Of a DNA stretch of 64,000 nucleotides, positions 27,733-35,277 are shown piece after piece. The notes beneath the pieces are model-generated. The model was not told where the DNA came from and did not search any database. It saw only the letters and a program-made list of their open reading frames with translations. Numbering within the stretch: position 1 is the stretch's first letter; every line of letters starts with the position of its first letter. The stretch lies in contig URFW01000003.1 in the NCBI GenBank assembly GCA_900547225.1, positions 112,719-176,718 of the forward strand, written 5' to 3'. The stretch comes from an uncultured Mycoplasmatota bacterium. GTDB taxonomy: Bacteria > Bacillota_I > Bacilli_A > RF39 > UBA660. Both the position numbers and the translations under genes were made by a program.

Positions 27733-27758
27733 AAAAAAAGAGGAAAGTAAAACTTTCC
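27733..27758 (-). terminator. Terminator of the YjcZ-like gene
   Basis: On the minus strand GGAAAG/CTTTCC with a five-base loop is followed by a T-rich run. Confidence 0.75.
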
Positions 27759-27932
27759 TTAGTTATTTCCTAACCATCTAGCACCGATTACTATAACAAG
27801 TAAAATAAATAGAACTAATATAATTGCAGAACCATATCCAGCTGATTGATTTGCACCATATTGTGGATACATATATCCTCCACAGCAAGGAGAATTATAT
27901 CCGTATCCACCTTGATATCCATAATAATACAT
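27759..27932 (-). CDS. YjcZ-family small Gly/Tyr-rich membrane peptide
   Basis: 57 residues: a Tyr/Gly-rich head (MYYYGYQGGYGYNSPCCGGY) followed by one membrane helix (AIILVLFILLVIVIGARWL). This is the plan of the YjcZ family, annotated as sporulation-associated in Bacillus. AAGGAGG stands before the ATG. It has its own terminator. No sporulation gene other than spoVS is in the window, so a sporulation role here is doubtful. Confidence 0.8.
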   Translation of the reverse strand: MYYYGYQGGYGYNSPCCGGYMYPQYGANQSAGYGSAIILVLFILLVIVIGARWLGNN

Positions 27933-28055
27933 AAGATTTGCCTCCTTTTAATTTATCTAATATAGTTTACTCTAAATGTAAACAATGTGTTATATAAAAC
28001 ACCTATATTAAAAAAATAAAAAAAATGTGGTATACTTTTTATGATAGGTGATTAT

Positions 28056-29198
28056 ATGAGAAGAATAATTAACAAAATAGATAAACCACTATTTGTAATA
28101 ACCATTATTAGTTTGATTTTTGGACTTTTAATGGTAGGTTCTGCTTCATCACTTAAAGCTTACATGGCAAAAAGTGATAGTTATTTTTATTTCAAAAGAC
28201 AATTATTTTTTATAATTATTGGTCTTATAGGTTCGCTTTTTGTTCTTAAAATTCCAATAAAAACGTATAAGAAATACATAGGAATACTTGTTGTTGGAAT
28301 AATAGGAGCACTTGTGTATGTTTTACTTAAAGGAGAAGTAAGTAACGGTATTACAGGTTGGCTTTTTATTGGAGGATTTGGTATTCAGCCAAGTGAATTT
28401 GCTAAAACTATTTTGATTTTATTTTTAGCAGTTACGTTTGAATCATTACTTAAGATTAGAAACTTAAGCAACGTTGGAAAAGCTTTACCATTTATAGTGC
28501 CATTTATATTTATATTTTTAATATTTGAACAACCTGACTTTGGTACGATGATGGTTTTAGTAGGTATTACCGGAGTAATATTTTTTATGGTTCCATATGA
28601 TAAAAAAACTAAATTAGTTATGGTTTCATTTACGCTTATATCAGTTCTTATTCTAGCTCTTGTAATGAGTATTACCGGAAAAGGTCTTAGTGATTCTCAA
28701 AAAAGCAGATTTAATTTTAAAGATCCTTGTACAAGGTATAGAGAAAAAACAGGATATCAGGTATGTAATGGATACATTGCAATAAATAGTGGTGGACTTT
28801 TAGGAAGTGGATATGGTAATAGTAAACAAAAATACTTATATTTACCTGAGGCTCATACCGATTTTATCTTTGCAATTATAATAGAAGAAATGGGACTTTT
28901 AGTTGGAATTTTAATAATACTCTCATATTTTATTATGATATGGAGAATCTTAATGATAGGTAAAAGGGCGTATAACCTTCAAGGAAGTATAATCTGTTAT
29001 GGTGTTGCAACTTATCTTGCACTTCACGTTATGATTAATTTAGGTGGTGTATTAGGTGTTATTCCTCTTACCGGTGTACCACTTCCGTTTTATTCATATG
29101 GAGGGTCATTTATGATAAATTTACTTATTTGTTTAGCACTTGTACAAAGAGTATCAGTAGAAAATAAAATATTTGAACAAAGACACATAGTTAGATAA
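28056..29198 (+). CDS. FtsW/RodA-family SEDS peptidoglycan polymerase
   Basis: 380 residues from ATG 28056 (AGGTGAT upstream). A ten-segment membrane protein that polymerises lipid II into glycan strands with a partner transpeptidase. Family motifs: GGFGIQPSEFAK, EQPDFGTMMVL, LPEAHTDFIFAIIIEEMG and TGVPLPFYSYGGS. EAHTDFIFA and the final loop resemble FtsW somewhat more than RodA, but I would not decide from sequence alone. No penicillin-binding protein gene is adjacent. It appears monocistronic. Confidence 0.85.
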   Translation: MRRIINKIDKPLFVITIISLIFGLLMVGSASSLKAYMAKSDSYFYFKRQLFFIIIGLIGSLFVLKIPIKTYKKYIGILVVGIIGALVYVLLKGEVSNGITGWLFIGGFGIQPSEFAKTILILFLAVTFESLLKIRNLSNVGKALPFIVPFIFIFLIFEQPDFGTMMVLVGITGVIFFMVPYDKKTKLVMVSFTLISVLILALVMSITGKGLSDSQKSRFNFKDPCTRYREKTGYQVCNGYIAINSGGLLGSGYGNSKQKYLYLPEAHTDFIFAIIIEEMGLLVGILIILSYFIMIWRILMIGKRAYNLQGSIICYGVATYLALHVMINLGGVLGVIPLTGVPLPFYSYGGSFMINLLICLALVQRVSVENKIFEQRHIVR

Positions 29199-29215
29199 AT
29201 AACTAGTGTCTTTTT
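29181..29215 (+). terminator. Terminator after the SEDS gene
   Basis: GACAC...TAGTTA pairs with TAACTA-GTGTC across a small bulge, followed by five T; it overlaps the stop codon. Confidence 0.65.
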
Positions 29216-29277
29216 AAGTTATAAGCCTACACTTAATATTTTTAATTTAATATTTTATTAATAGGAGGGTAAGGCAT

Positions 29278-30078
29278 ATGGTTAATTATATTAGTAATTT
29301 AAATCCTGTTTTACAGGCATTTATTGCAGCATTATTTACTTGGATGGTAACAATATTGGGTGCTGCTATCGTATTTTTCTTTAAGAAAGTAAATAAAAAT
29401 ATATTAGATGCAATGTTAGGTTTTGCAGCGGGAGTTATGATTGCAGCATCATTTTGGTCATTATTATCACCATCAATAGATATGGCACGTAATCTTAAAA
29501 TGATTCCTTGGTTAGTATCTTTTTTAGGATTTTTCTTAGGTGGAGTACTTTTATTTATAGGGGATAAAGTATTTGATAAAATGGATAAGAAAAGAAATAA
29601 AGGTACTAAAAAAAGTTTTAAAAGATGTTTATTATTAGTATTTTCAATAACACTTCATAATATTCCAGAAGGACTTGCGGTAGGGGTTTCATTTGGAAGT
29701 GCAACATATGGTCTTAATGGTGCAACACTTGGAGCAGCATCATTGTTAGCACTTGGAATTGGTCTTCAAAATTTCCCAGAAGGAACTGCGGTTTCAGTAC
29801 CACTTAGAACGGAAGGAATGTCTAGATTAAAATCATTTTTTTATGGCTCATTAAGTGGAATAGTAGAACCTATTTCAGCTGTTATAGGAGCTCTTTTGGT
29901 TTTAAAAGTTAGATTTTTATTACCATTTTTACTTGCTTTTGCAGCAGGAGCAATGATATATGTAGTAGTTCAAGAATTAATACCAGAAAGTCAATCTAAT
30001 AAGAAAAAAAACGTAATGGCATTATTTACGTTAATAGGTTTTTCAATAATGATGATTTTAGATGTTGCTTTTGGATAG
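29278..30078 (+). CDS. ZIP-family divalent metal transporter
   Basis: 266 residues, about eight membrane segments. The two ZIP metal-site motifs are clear: HNIPEGLAVGVSFG in TM4 and QNFPEGTAVSVPLR in TM5. A His-poor, Lys-rich cytoplasmic loop (DKMDKKRNKGTKK) lies before TM4. The second motif has Asn-Phe-Pro-Glu-Gly where some members have a His, which fits zinc importers of the GufA/ZupT type. A strong AGGAGGG ribosome site precedes the ATG. No metal-regulator box was seen upstream. Confidence 0.88.
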   Translation: MVNYISNLNPVLQAFIAALFTWMVTILGAAIVFFFKKVNKNILDAMLGFAAGVMIAASFWSLLSPSIDMARNLKMIPWLVSFLGFFLGGVLLFIGDKVFDKMDKKRNKGTKKSFKRCLLLVFSITLHNIPEGLAVGVSFGSATYGLNGATLGAASLLALGIGLQNFPEGTAVSVPLRTEGMSRLKSFFYGSLSGIVEPISAVIGALLVLKVRFLLPFLLAFAAGAMIYVVVQELIPESQSNKKKNVMALFTLIGFSIMMILDVAFG

Positions 30079-30084
30079 AAACAG

Positions 30085-30108
30085 GTAGCTTACATAAGCT
30101 GCTTTTTT
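30085..30108 (+). terminator. Terminator after the ZIP gene
   Basis: GTAGCTTA/TAAGCTGC stem (one wobble) with six T. Confidence 0.75.
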
Positions 30109-30176
30109 ATGTAGTTTCATAAATTTTTAATTTTTTTAAGAATTTTTAGGTTTTTTAGTTTTTTTTAGGGGGTATT

Positions 30177-30274
30177 TTGAAAAAGTGTCTAACTATAGAT
30201 ATGAGAGGACCTAATAGTTTGGGTAGTTATGCTTTCCACTTTTTATTTTTCAAATAGAAAGTGGGGTGATAATT
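30177..30274 (+). promoter_or_regulatory. Promoter and ribosome-site-sequestering leader of the 26-residue ORF
   Basis: TTGAAA (30177-30182), 17 bases, TATGAG (30200-30205). In the leader CCACTTT can pair with AAAGTGG (about 30236-30267), and the second arm is part of the ribosome site AAAGTGGGGTGAT. Translation of the small ORF would then be blocked unless the hairpin opens. Confidence 0.45.
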
Positions 30275-30355
30275 ATGAAGAAAGAAAATAAATTTCTTAA
30301 AATAATTATTCTTCTTTTACTATTAATATTAGTACTGCTAATATTTAAAATATAA
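30275..30355 (+). CDS. 26-residue hydrophobic peptide, candidate type I toxin
   Basis: A short frame with a strong ribosome site (GGGGTGAT): a basic head (MKKENKFLK), one 16-18-residue hydrophobic helix of Ile/Leu/Val, and a single terminal Lys near the end. This is the general plan of small membrane toxins of type I toxin-antitoxin systems, though it has no sequence match I can name. The ribosome site lies in a hairpin and a convergent minus-strand promoter faces the gene from 30.48 kb. Alternatives are a small regulatory membrane peptide or chance. Confidence 0.5.
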   Translation: MKKENKFLKIIILLLLLILVLLIFKI

Positions 30356-30452
30356 AAGAAACAGCATATGCCCAAATAATTTAAGGGGATATGCTGTTTC
30401 CATTAACAAATTATGGAAAGCAAACTAACCTTTATTGTTAGGTTCTTTCACT
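30346..30452 (-). ncRNA. Predicted antisense RNA overlapping the small ORF 3' region
   Basis: On the minus strand TTTACA (30487-30482), a 17-base spacer and TATAAT (30464-30459) form a strong promoter. The RNA would start near 30452 and end after a 16-bp hairpin with one mismatch (30358-30400). On this strand the hairpin is followed by the U-rich TTTTATATTTT; on the plus strand it has no U-run. The ~107-nt product has no clear ORF and would be complementary to the 3' end of the small-ORF transcript. Confidence 0.45.
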
Positions 30453-30521
30453 AATTAAATTATACATAATTAAATTAATTATGTAAATGGTATTTAAATA
30501 AAAAAAGGAAGGAGAGAAAAA

Positions 30522-31226
30522 ATGATTTATCTAATAAAAAAATACCTAAAGTATATTATAACGTTTTTTGTATGTATAATAGTCTTTACTCTTATCTGTT
30601 TTTATACAAAGGATAAAAAAGAGGTTAATACTAATAGTGTTAAAAAGCTATCTATTACCAAGGCAGAAAAAATAAAGGAAAGTAAGACTGACGATAAAGA
30701 AAAAACTGTTTTCGTTGACGTTAAAGGTGCGGTTAATACGCCTGGTGTTTATGAACTTAATGATGGAAAAAGAATAATTGATGCTATTAACATGGCTGGT
30801 GGACTAGCGGATAACGCAAATACTATAAATATTAATTTAAGTAAGAAGTTAACTGATGAGATGTACATAGTAATTTATACAAAAAATGAAATAGCAAATT
30901 ATAAAAAAACTTCATCTGGCAAAATAGAGTGTGCCTCAAACGAATGCGTATGTCCTGATACTAATAATGATGGGTGTATCAAAAAAAGCACTACTAAATC
31001 TAGTGATAAAACGTCATCAAATAAAGAGACTAATGGGAAAGTATCAATTAATACGGCAAGTAAAGAAGAGCTTATGACTTTATCTGGTATAGGTGAGGCT
31101 AAGGCTGAAAAAATAATTAGTTATAGAAATGAAAAAGGTTTATTTAATGCGCTTGAAGATATAAAAAACGTATCTGGTATAGGTGATGCTTTATTTGAAA
31201 AGATAAAAGATAGCATAACCTTATAA
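30522..31226 (+). CDS. comEA: Competence DNA receptor ComEA
   Basis: 234 residues. Binds incoming double-stranded DNA at the membrane surface. An N-terminal membrane anchor (ITFFVCIIVFTLICFYT) is followed by a Lys/Ser linker, a SLBB domain (VFVDVKGAVNTPGVYELNDG), a Cys-containing linker (~residues 145-165) and the C-terminal helix-hairpin-helix pair (INTASKEELMTLSGIGEAKAEKII, split by a loop from VSGIGDALFEKI). The ribosome site is AAGGAAGGAG. It overlaps comEC by one to three bases (ATAATG), forming the standard operon. Confidence 0.93.
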   Translation: MIYLIKKYLKYIITFFVCIIVFTLICFYTKDKKEVNTNSVKKLSITKAEKIKESKTDDKEKTVFVDVKGAVNTPGVYELNDGKRIIDAINMAGGLADNANTININLSKKLTDEMYIVIYTKNEIANYKKTSSGKIECASNECVCPDTNNDGCIKKSTTKSSDKTSSNKETNGKVSINTASKEELMTLSGIGEAKAEKIISYRNEKGLFNALEDIKNVSGIGDALFEKIKDSITL

Positions 31227-33226
31227 TGAAGAAAAACATTTATTTTTTAATTATTTTACTATGTAGTATATCTTTTATTAGAGTTTTGTTTACCTTAAAT
31301 GAAGAAAATATCCACATAAGTAAAAATATTGATATTTCTGCAATAGTGACTAAAATAAAACAAGATAAAGAAAAAACTATTATAGATGTTAAACATGGTA
31401 AAAAATATAGAATAACGTTTTATAAACAGATAAACGTTAACTTAGGAGATAAAGTTTTAATTAGTGGAAAGTTTAATACACCTAAATCTAATACTGTTTT
31501 TAATACGTTTAATTATAGAAAATATCTTTTATCAAAGAAAATTATATTAGTTAGTAATGAAGCTAGCATAACTATAAAACATAAGAATAAAAATCCGTTT
31601 TATAGTCTTAAAACATCTATTAAAAATCATATAGAAAAATATAAAAGTAAGGCATATTTAAAAGCCTTTATAATGGGTGATACATCACTTATTGAAGAAG
31701 ATATAATGTCTAACTATAAAATGCTTGGTATAAACCATCTTTTTGCTATTTCTGGTATGCATGTTTCAGTGTTTGTTTTCTTAATAAATAAATTACTAAA
31801 AAAATATAAAGCAAAAGATATAATTATAACCTTATTTTTACTTTTGTTTTTGTTTATAACAGATTATAGTGAGTCACTTTTAAGATGTAGTACTTTTTTT
31901 ATTATTTCATACTTAAACAAAGTATTAAAACTAAATATAAAAAACATATATTTAATTTTAATTTCAGCTTTTTTTCTTTTACTTATTAATCCATATTTAA
32001 TTTATAGTATAGGATTTTTGTTTTCTGTTATTATAACGTTTTTTATTCTAGCATCTAGTAATTTATTAAAGGATAAAACTTATTTTAAAAAATTATTTAT
32101 AATGTCTTTAATATGCTTTTTAGCATCCGTACCAATTCTTTCATTTTACTTTTACAAGATTAACTTACTTACTATAGTATTTAACATGATTTTTATTCCA
32201 CTTGTTTCATATTTGATATTTCCACTTGGTCTTATAACGTTTTTTTTATATCCACTAGATAATATATATATGTTTTTTATAAATTTGTTAGAAGGTTTAA
32301 GTAGCTTTTTTCAAAATATTAATTTTTTATCATTTGTAATAGCAAAACCAAATATTTTTGTAATACTTATTTACTATATAATTTTATTTTTATCCATAAA
32401 AAGAAACAGGAAATTATTAATAATTTATTTTATAGTTTTACTTATTAATATAAATATTAAGTACTTTATAAGAGATGTTTCGGTAACTTTTCTTGATGTT
32501 GGTCAAGGAGACTCTAGCGTAATTATACTTCCTTTTGGTAAAACCATTTTAATTGATACTGGTGGACTTTATTTAAGTGGATATAACATATCAAAAAACA
32601 AAACTGTTCCGTATTTAAATTCGCTTGGAATAAGTAAAATTGATCTACTTATTTTAACTCACGGAGATTATGATCATATTGGAGATACTATAAATTTACT
32701 TAATGAAATAAAAGTTTATGAAGTTTTATTTAATAATGATTCTTTTAATGATACTGAAAATAAAATAATTAAAGTTTTATATAAGAAAAACGTAAGGTAT
32801 AGCAAAAACAGTGATGATTTTAGAAAAATTAGAAACTTATATTTTTTAAATACAAAAATGTACGATAATGAAAACGATAATTCTACGGTTGTTTATTTTA
32901 CATATGAAAATTTTAGTTTTCTTTTTACTGGAGATGCTTCAAAAGAAAGAGAAGAAGATATAATGGAAAATTACAATATAAAAGATATTTCCTTTTTAAA
33001 GGTGGGGCATCATGGATCTAAAACAAGCACTGGTTCTAGCTTTATAAAAAAAATAAATCCTAAATATTCTATTATTAGTGTTGGAGAAAATAACAGGTAT
33101 GGTCATCCTAATAAAAACACGTTAAAAAATCTAAAAGATACAACAATTTTTAGAACTGATTTAAATGGTAGTATAAAAATAAAGTTGAAAAAAAATAAAT
33201 ATGAAATTAAGACTTGTGCTCCTTAA
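31226..33226 (+). CDS. comEC: Competence DNA channel ComEC/Rec2
   Basis: 666 residues. Forms the membrane channel for single-stranded DNA uptake. A short N-terminal soluble domain (~30-110) precedes the competence domain with about eight membrane segments, including the conserved GINHLFAISGMHVSVF. The C-terminal metallo-beta-lactamase-like domain has DVGQGDSSVII, LTHGDYDHIGD, FTGDASKE and VGHHGSKTSTG, so all metal ligands are present. Translationally coupled to comEA. Presence of an intact channel suggests transformation may be functional, though the pseudopilus operon is not in the window. Confidence 0.93.
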   Translation: MKKNIYFLIILLCSISFIRVLFTLNEENIHISKNIDISAIVTKIKQDKEKTIIDVKHGKKYRITFYKQINVNLGDKVLISGKFNTPKSNTVFNTFNYRKYLLSKKIILVSNEASITIKHKNKNPFYSLKTSIKNHIEKYKSKAYLKAFIMGDTSLIEEDIMSNYKMLGINHLFAISGMHVSVFVFLINKLLKKYKAKDIIITLFLLLFLFITDYSESLLRCSTFFIISYLNKVLKLNIKNIYLILISAFFLLLINPYLIYSIGFLFSVIITFFILASSNLLKDKTYFKKLFIMSLICFLASVPILSFYFYKINLLTIVFNMIFIPLVSYLIFPLGLITFFLYPLDNIYMFFINLLEGLSSFFQNINFLSFVIAKPNIFVILIYYIILFLSIKRNRKLLIIYFIVLLININIKYFIRDVSVTFLDVGQGDSSVIILPFGKTILIDTGGLYLSGYNISKNKTVPYLNSLGISKIDLLILTHGDYDHIGDTINLLNEIKVYEVLFNNDSFNDTENKIIKVLYKKNVRYSKNSDDFRKIRNLYFLNTKMYDNENDNSTVVYFTYENFSFLFTGDASKEREEDIMENYNIKDISFLKVGHHGSKTSTGSSFIKKINPKYSIISVGENNRYGHPNKNTLKNLKDTTIFRTDLNGSIKIKLKKNKYEIKTCAP

Positions 33227-33258
33227 AATAAAAAGAGGTAAATGAAAGGAGAATAAAA

Positions 33259-34116
33259 ATGAACGAACTAAAAGAATATAAAGAAAAAGTATTTGAAGAT
33301 ATAAAACATATTGATGAAAACGGTAATGAGTATTGGTATGCAAGGGAATTAATGAAAGTATTGGAGTATAAAGAATGGAGAAAGTTTAATAAAGTAATTC
33401 AAAAAGCTATGGAAGCTTGTAACGGAAGTAATTATTATATTTTGGACCATTTTGTCTTCAAGGACAAAATGGTTAGCATTGGCTCAAATACAAGTAGAAA
33501 AATAAAAGATTATAAATTATCGAGATATGCTTGCTATCTAATAGTTCAAAACTGTAATCCTAGAATAACAATTATTGCTCTTGCCCAAACTTATTTCGCC
33601 ATTCAAACTAGAAAGCAAGAATTAAGCGAAAAAGAGTATAATGAGCTAACTGAAGATGAGAAAAGATTATATAGAAGAAGGCAAGCAAAAAATGGTAATT
33701 ATAACTTAAACCAAACAGCAGTTAAAAGTGGAGTGAAAGATTTAGCTAGATTTCATAATGCTGGATATAAAGGACTTTATGATGGAAACACAGCTGATGA
33801 TATTTTTAAAAGAAAGAAATTAAGATATAGAGAAGATATATTAGATAATATGGGAAGTGAAGAACTGGCGGATAATATATTTAGAATTGCACAAACTGAT
33901 GCTAAATTAAAAAGGGATAATGTAGATAATGAATATACTGCAAATTCAGTTCATTATGAAATAGGAAAAATAGTAAGAAAGGCAATTAAAGAAGCAGGAG
34001 GAACTATGCCAGAAGATTTACCAACACCGAATAAGAGCTTGAAAGAATTAGAAAAAGAAAATAGAAATAATATAAAACTTCAAAATGTTTGTAAGGATTT
34101 AGAAAAATATACTTAA
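33259..34116 (+). CDS. dinD: DNA-damage-inducible protein D (DinD-like)
   Basis: 285 residues, close to E. coli DinD (274) all along: YWYARELMKVLEYKEW at the BRO-N-type head, IGSNTSRKIKDYKLSRYACYLIVQN, AQTYFAIQTRKQEL, HNAGYKGLYDG and the C-terminal EAGGTMPEDLPTPNKSLKEL. E. coli DinD inhibits RecA filament functions. It sits 32 bases after comEC and close to lexA, but no CGAAC-n4-GTTCG box is visible directly upstream, so it may be read from the comE promoter or an unseen site. The family moves by transfer. Confidence 0.88.
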   Translation: MNELKEYKEKVFEDIKHIDENGNEYWYARELMKVLEYKEWRKFNKVIQKAMEACNGSNYYILDHFVFKDKMVSIGSNTSRKIKDYKLSRYACYLIVQNCNPRITIIALAQTYFAIQTRKQELSEKEYNELTEDEKRLYRRRQAKNGNYNLNQTAVKSGVKDLARFHNAGYKGLYDGNTADDIFKRKKLRYREDILDNMGSEELADNIFRIAQTDAKLKRDNVDNEYTANSVHYEIGKIVRKAIKEAGGTMPEDLPTPNKSLKELEKENRNNIKLQNVCKDLEKYT

Positions 34117-34212
34117 TAAAATGTATATTTTTAAAGATAAAATGTATATTAAAAATGTTGTATTTAAAAAATATGGTTAACAAATTAGATTGGAAACCAT
34201 ATATTATTGTAG

Positions 34213-34239
34213 AACGCTTCAGCATGCAAAAGCGTTTTT
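34213..34239 (+). terminator. Hairpin-T-run after dinD
   Basis: AACGCTT/AAGCGTT stem with five T; first of two terminators between dinD and lexA. Confidence 0.65.
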
Positions 34240-34249
34240 AGATAGATTT

Positions 34250-34293
34250 GGAGAAACAAAAAAAGAGAAATTAGTGTTGTTTCTCCTTTTTTT
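34250..34293. terminator. Bidirectional terminator between dinD and lexA
   Basis: A compact GAGAAA/TTTCTC hairpin with seven A on one side and seven T on the other, so it works on both strands; an outer GGAGAAACA can pair alternatively on the plus strand. Confidence 0.75.
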
Positions 34294-34310
34294 ATTTAAA
34301 TGTATATATT

Positions 34311-34922
34311 TTAAAACTTTCTATAAAGACCAATTGCTTTTCCTAAAATGGTACAATTAGGAAGTATTATTGGTGCCATTGTATCATTTTCCGGCTGCAA
34401 TCTTATGTGAGTTGCTTCCTTATAAAATCTTTTTAACGTAACTTCGTTCTCCATTGTCATAGCAACTACTATATCACCATTTCTAGCTACGTTTTGTCTT
34501 TGAACGATTACTATATCACCATCAAATATACCAGCATTAATCATACTTTCGCCACTTACTTTTAAAGTAAATACCTCTTCATTATTTGGGATTAAGTACG
34601 TAGGTAAGCTAAAATATTCATCTGGAGTTTCAATAGCTTCAATAGGAGAGCCAGCAGTTATTTTACCAAGTAATGGTACTTGTGCTACATCTTCATTTAA
34701 GTATTCATTATTTCCAACAATTTCAAGTGATCTATATTTTGAATTTGTTTTTTTTATGTATCCTTTAGCTTCTAGCGCTGTTATGTGTGACTGAATAGTT
34801 GCAGGTGAGTTAAGCCCTAAAGCTGCTCCTATTTCCCTTACAGCAGGTGGGTATCCGTGGTTTGCAACATAACTTTTTATATAATCTAATACGTCTTTTT
34901 GACGGTTTGTTAATTTTTCCAT
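34311..34922 (-). CDS. lexA: SOS repressor LexA
   Basis: 203 residues. The N-terminal winged helix (LTNRQKDVLDYIKSYVANHG ... SPATIQSHITALEAKGYI) binds SOS boxes. The C-terminal S24 peptidase domain has the Ala-Gly cleavage site (GKITAGSP), catalytic Ser (VSGESM) and Lys (NEVTLKRF). Everything needed for RecA-stimulated self-cleavage is present. The promoter TTGACA-17-TATTAT reads leftward from 34979 and its -35 is covered by a LexA box, so it represses itself. The divergent small membrane gene is in the place of yneA of B. subtilis. Confidence 0.96.
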   Translation of the reverse strand: MEKLTNRQKDVLDYIKSYVANHGYPPAVREIGAALGLNSPATIQSHITALEAKGYIKKTNSKYRSLEIVGNNEYLNEDVAQVPLLGKITAGSPIEAIETPDEYFSLPTYLIPNNEEVFTLKVSGESMINAGIFDGDIVIVQRQNVARNGDIVVAMTMENEVTLKRFYKEATHIRLQPENDTMAPIILPNCTILGKAIGLYRKF

Positions 34923-34950
34923 AATGCCTCCCTTTTTAAATTACATTTAT

Positions 34951-35028
34951 ATAATATCACACTTACTTTACATTGTCAAACACTTGTTCGATTTTACTAT
35001 TGACACATACGTTTGTTCGTGATAAGAT
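34951..35028. promoter_or_regulatory. Divergent SOS control region with LexA boxes
   Basis: Box 1, CAAACACTTGTTCG (34977-34990), matches CGAAC-n4-GTTCG at nine of ten positions and overlaps the -35 of lexA. Box 2, CATACGTTTGTTCG (35006-35019), has one perfect half-site and lies in the spacer of the rightward promoter TTGACA (35000-35005)-17-TAAGAT (35023-35028). Confidence 0.8.
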
Positions 35029-35067
35029 TTAATTGTAAACAAACGAAGAGAAAAGGAAGTGGTTTTG

Positions 35068-35211
35068 ATGAAATTATTTAAAGGTTATAAAGGAGTAGCT
35101 ATAATTTATTTGGTTCTAACAATAATAAACGTAGTTTGGGTTGTTAATTATGAGAAACCATCTAGTGAAAAACAAGTAAGTGCTACAAGAGATGTTGTTT
35201 TAAATTCCTAA
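35068..35211 (+). CDS. SOS-controlled small membrane protein in the yneA position
   Basis: 47 residues from ATG 35068 (GGAAGTGG upstream). A short basic head (MKLFKGYKG), one membrane helix (VAIIYLVLTIINVVWVV) and a 20-residue polar tail. B. subtilis carries yneA, an SOS division inhibitor with one membrane helix and a LysM domain, divergent from lexA. This gene has the same place, control and membrane anchor but no LysM. I infer an SOS cell-division checkpoint role; sequence alone does not prove it. Confidence 0.7.
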   Translation: MKLFKGYKGVAIIYLVLTIINVVWVVNYEKPSSEKQVSATRDVVLNS

Positions 35212-35277
35212 TTATTTATTGATAAATAACCCGTTTTGTCTTATAATTAATTTAAAGATAAGAAAGGGTGTTTTTTT

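Noticed and set aside
30085..30521. The 30.3 kb interval as a plain attenuator of comEA
   Set aside because: The plus-strand hairpins lack U-runs and a strong minus-strand promoter is present, so an antisense arrangement fits better, though an effect on comEA is not excluded.
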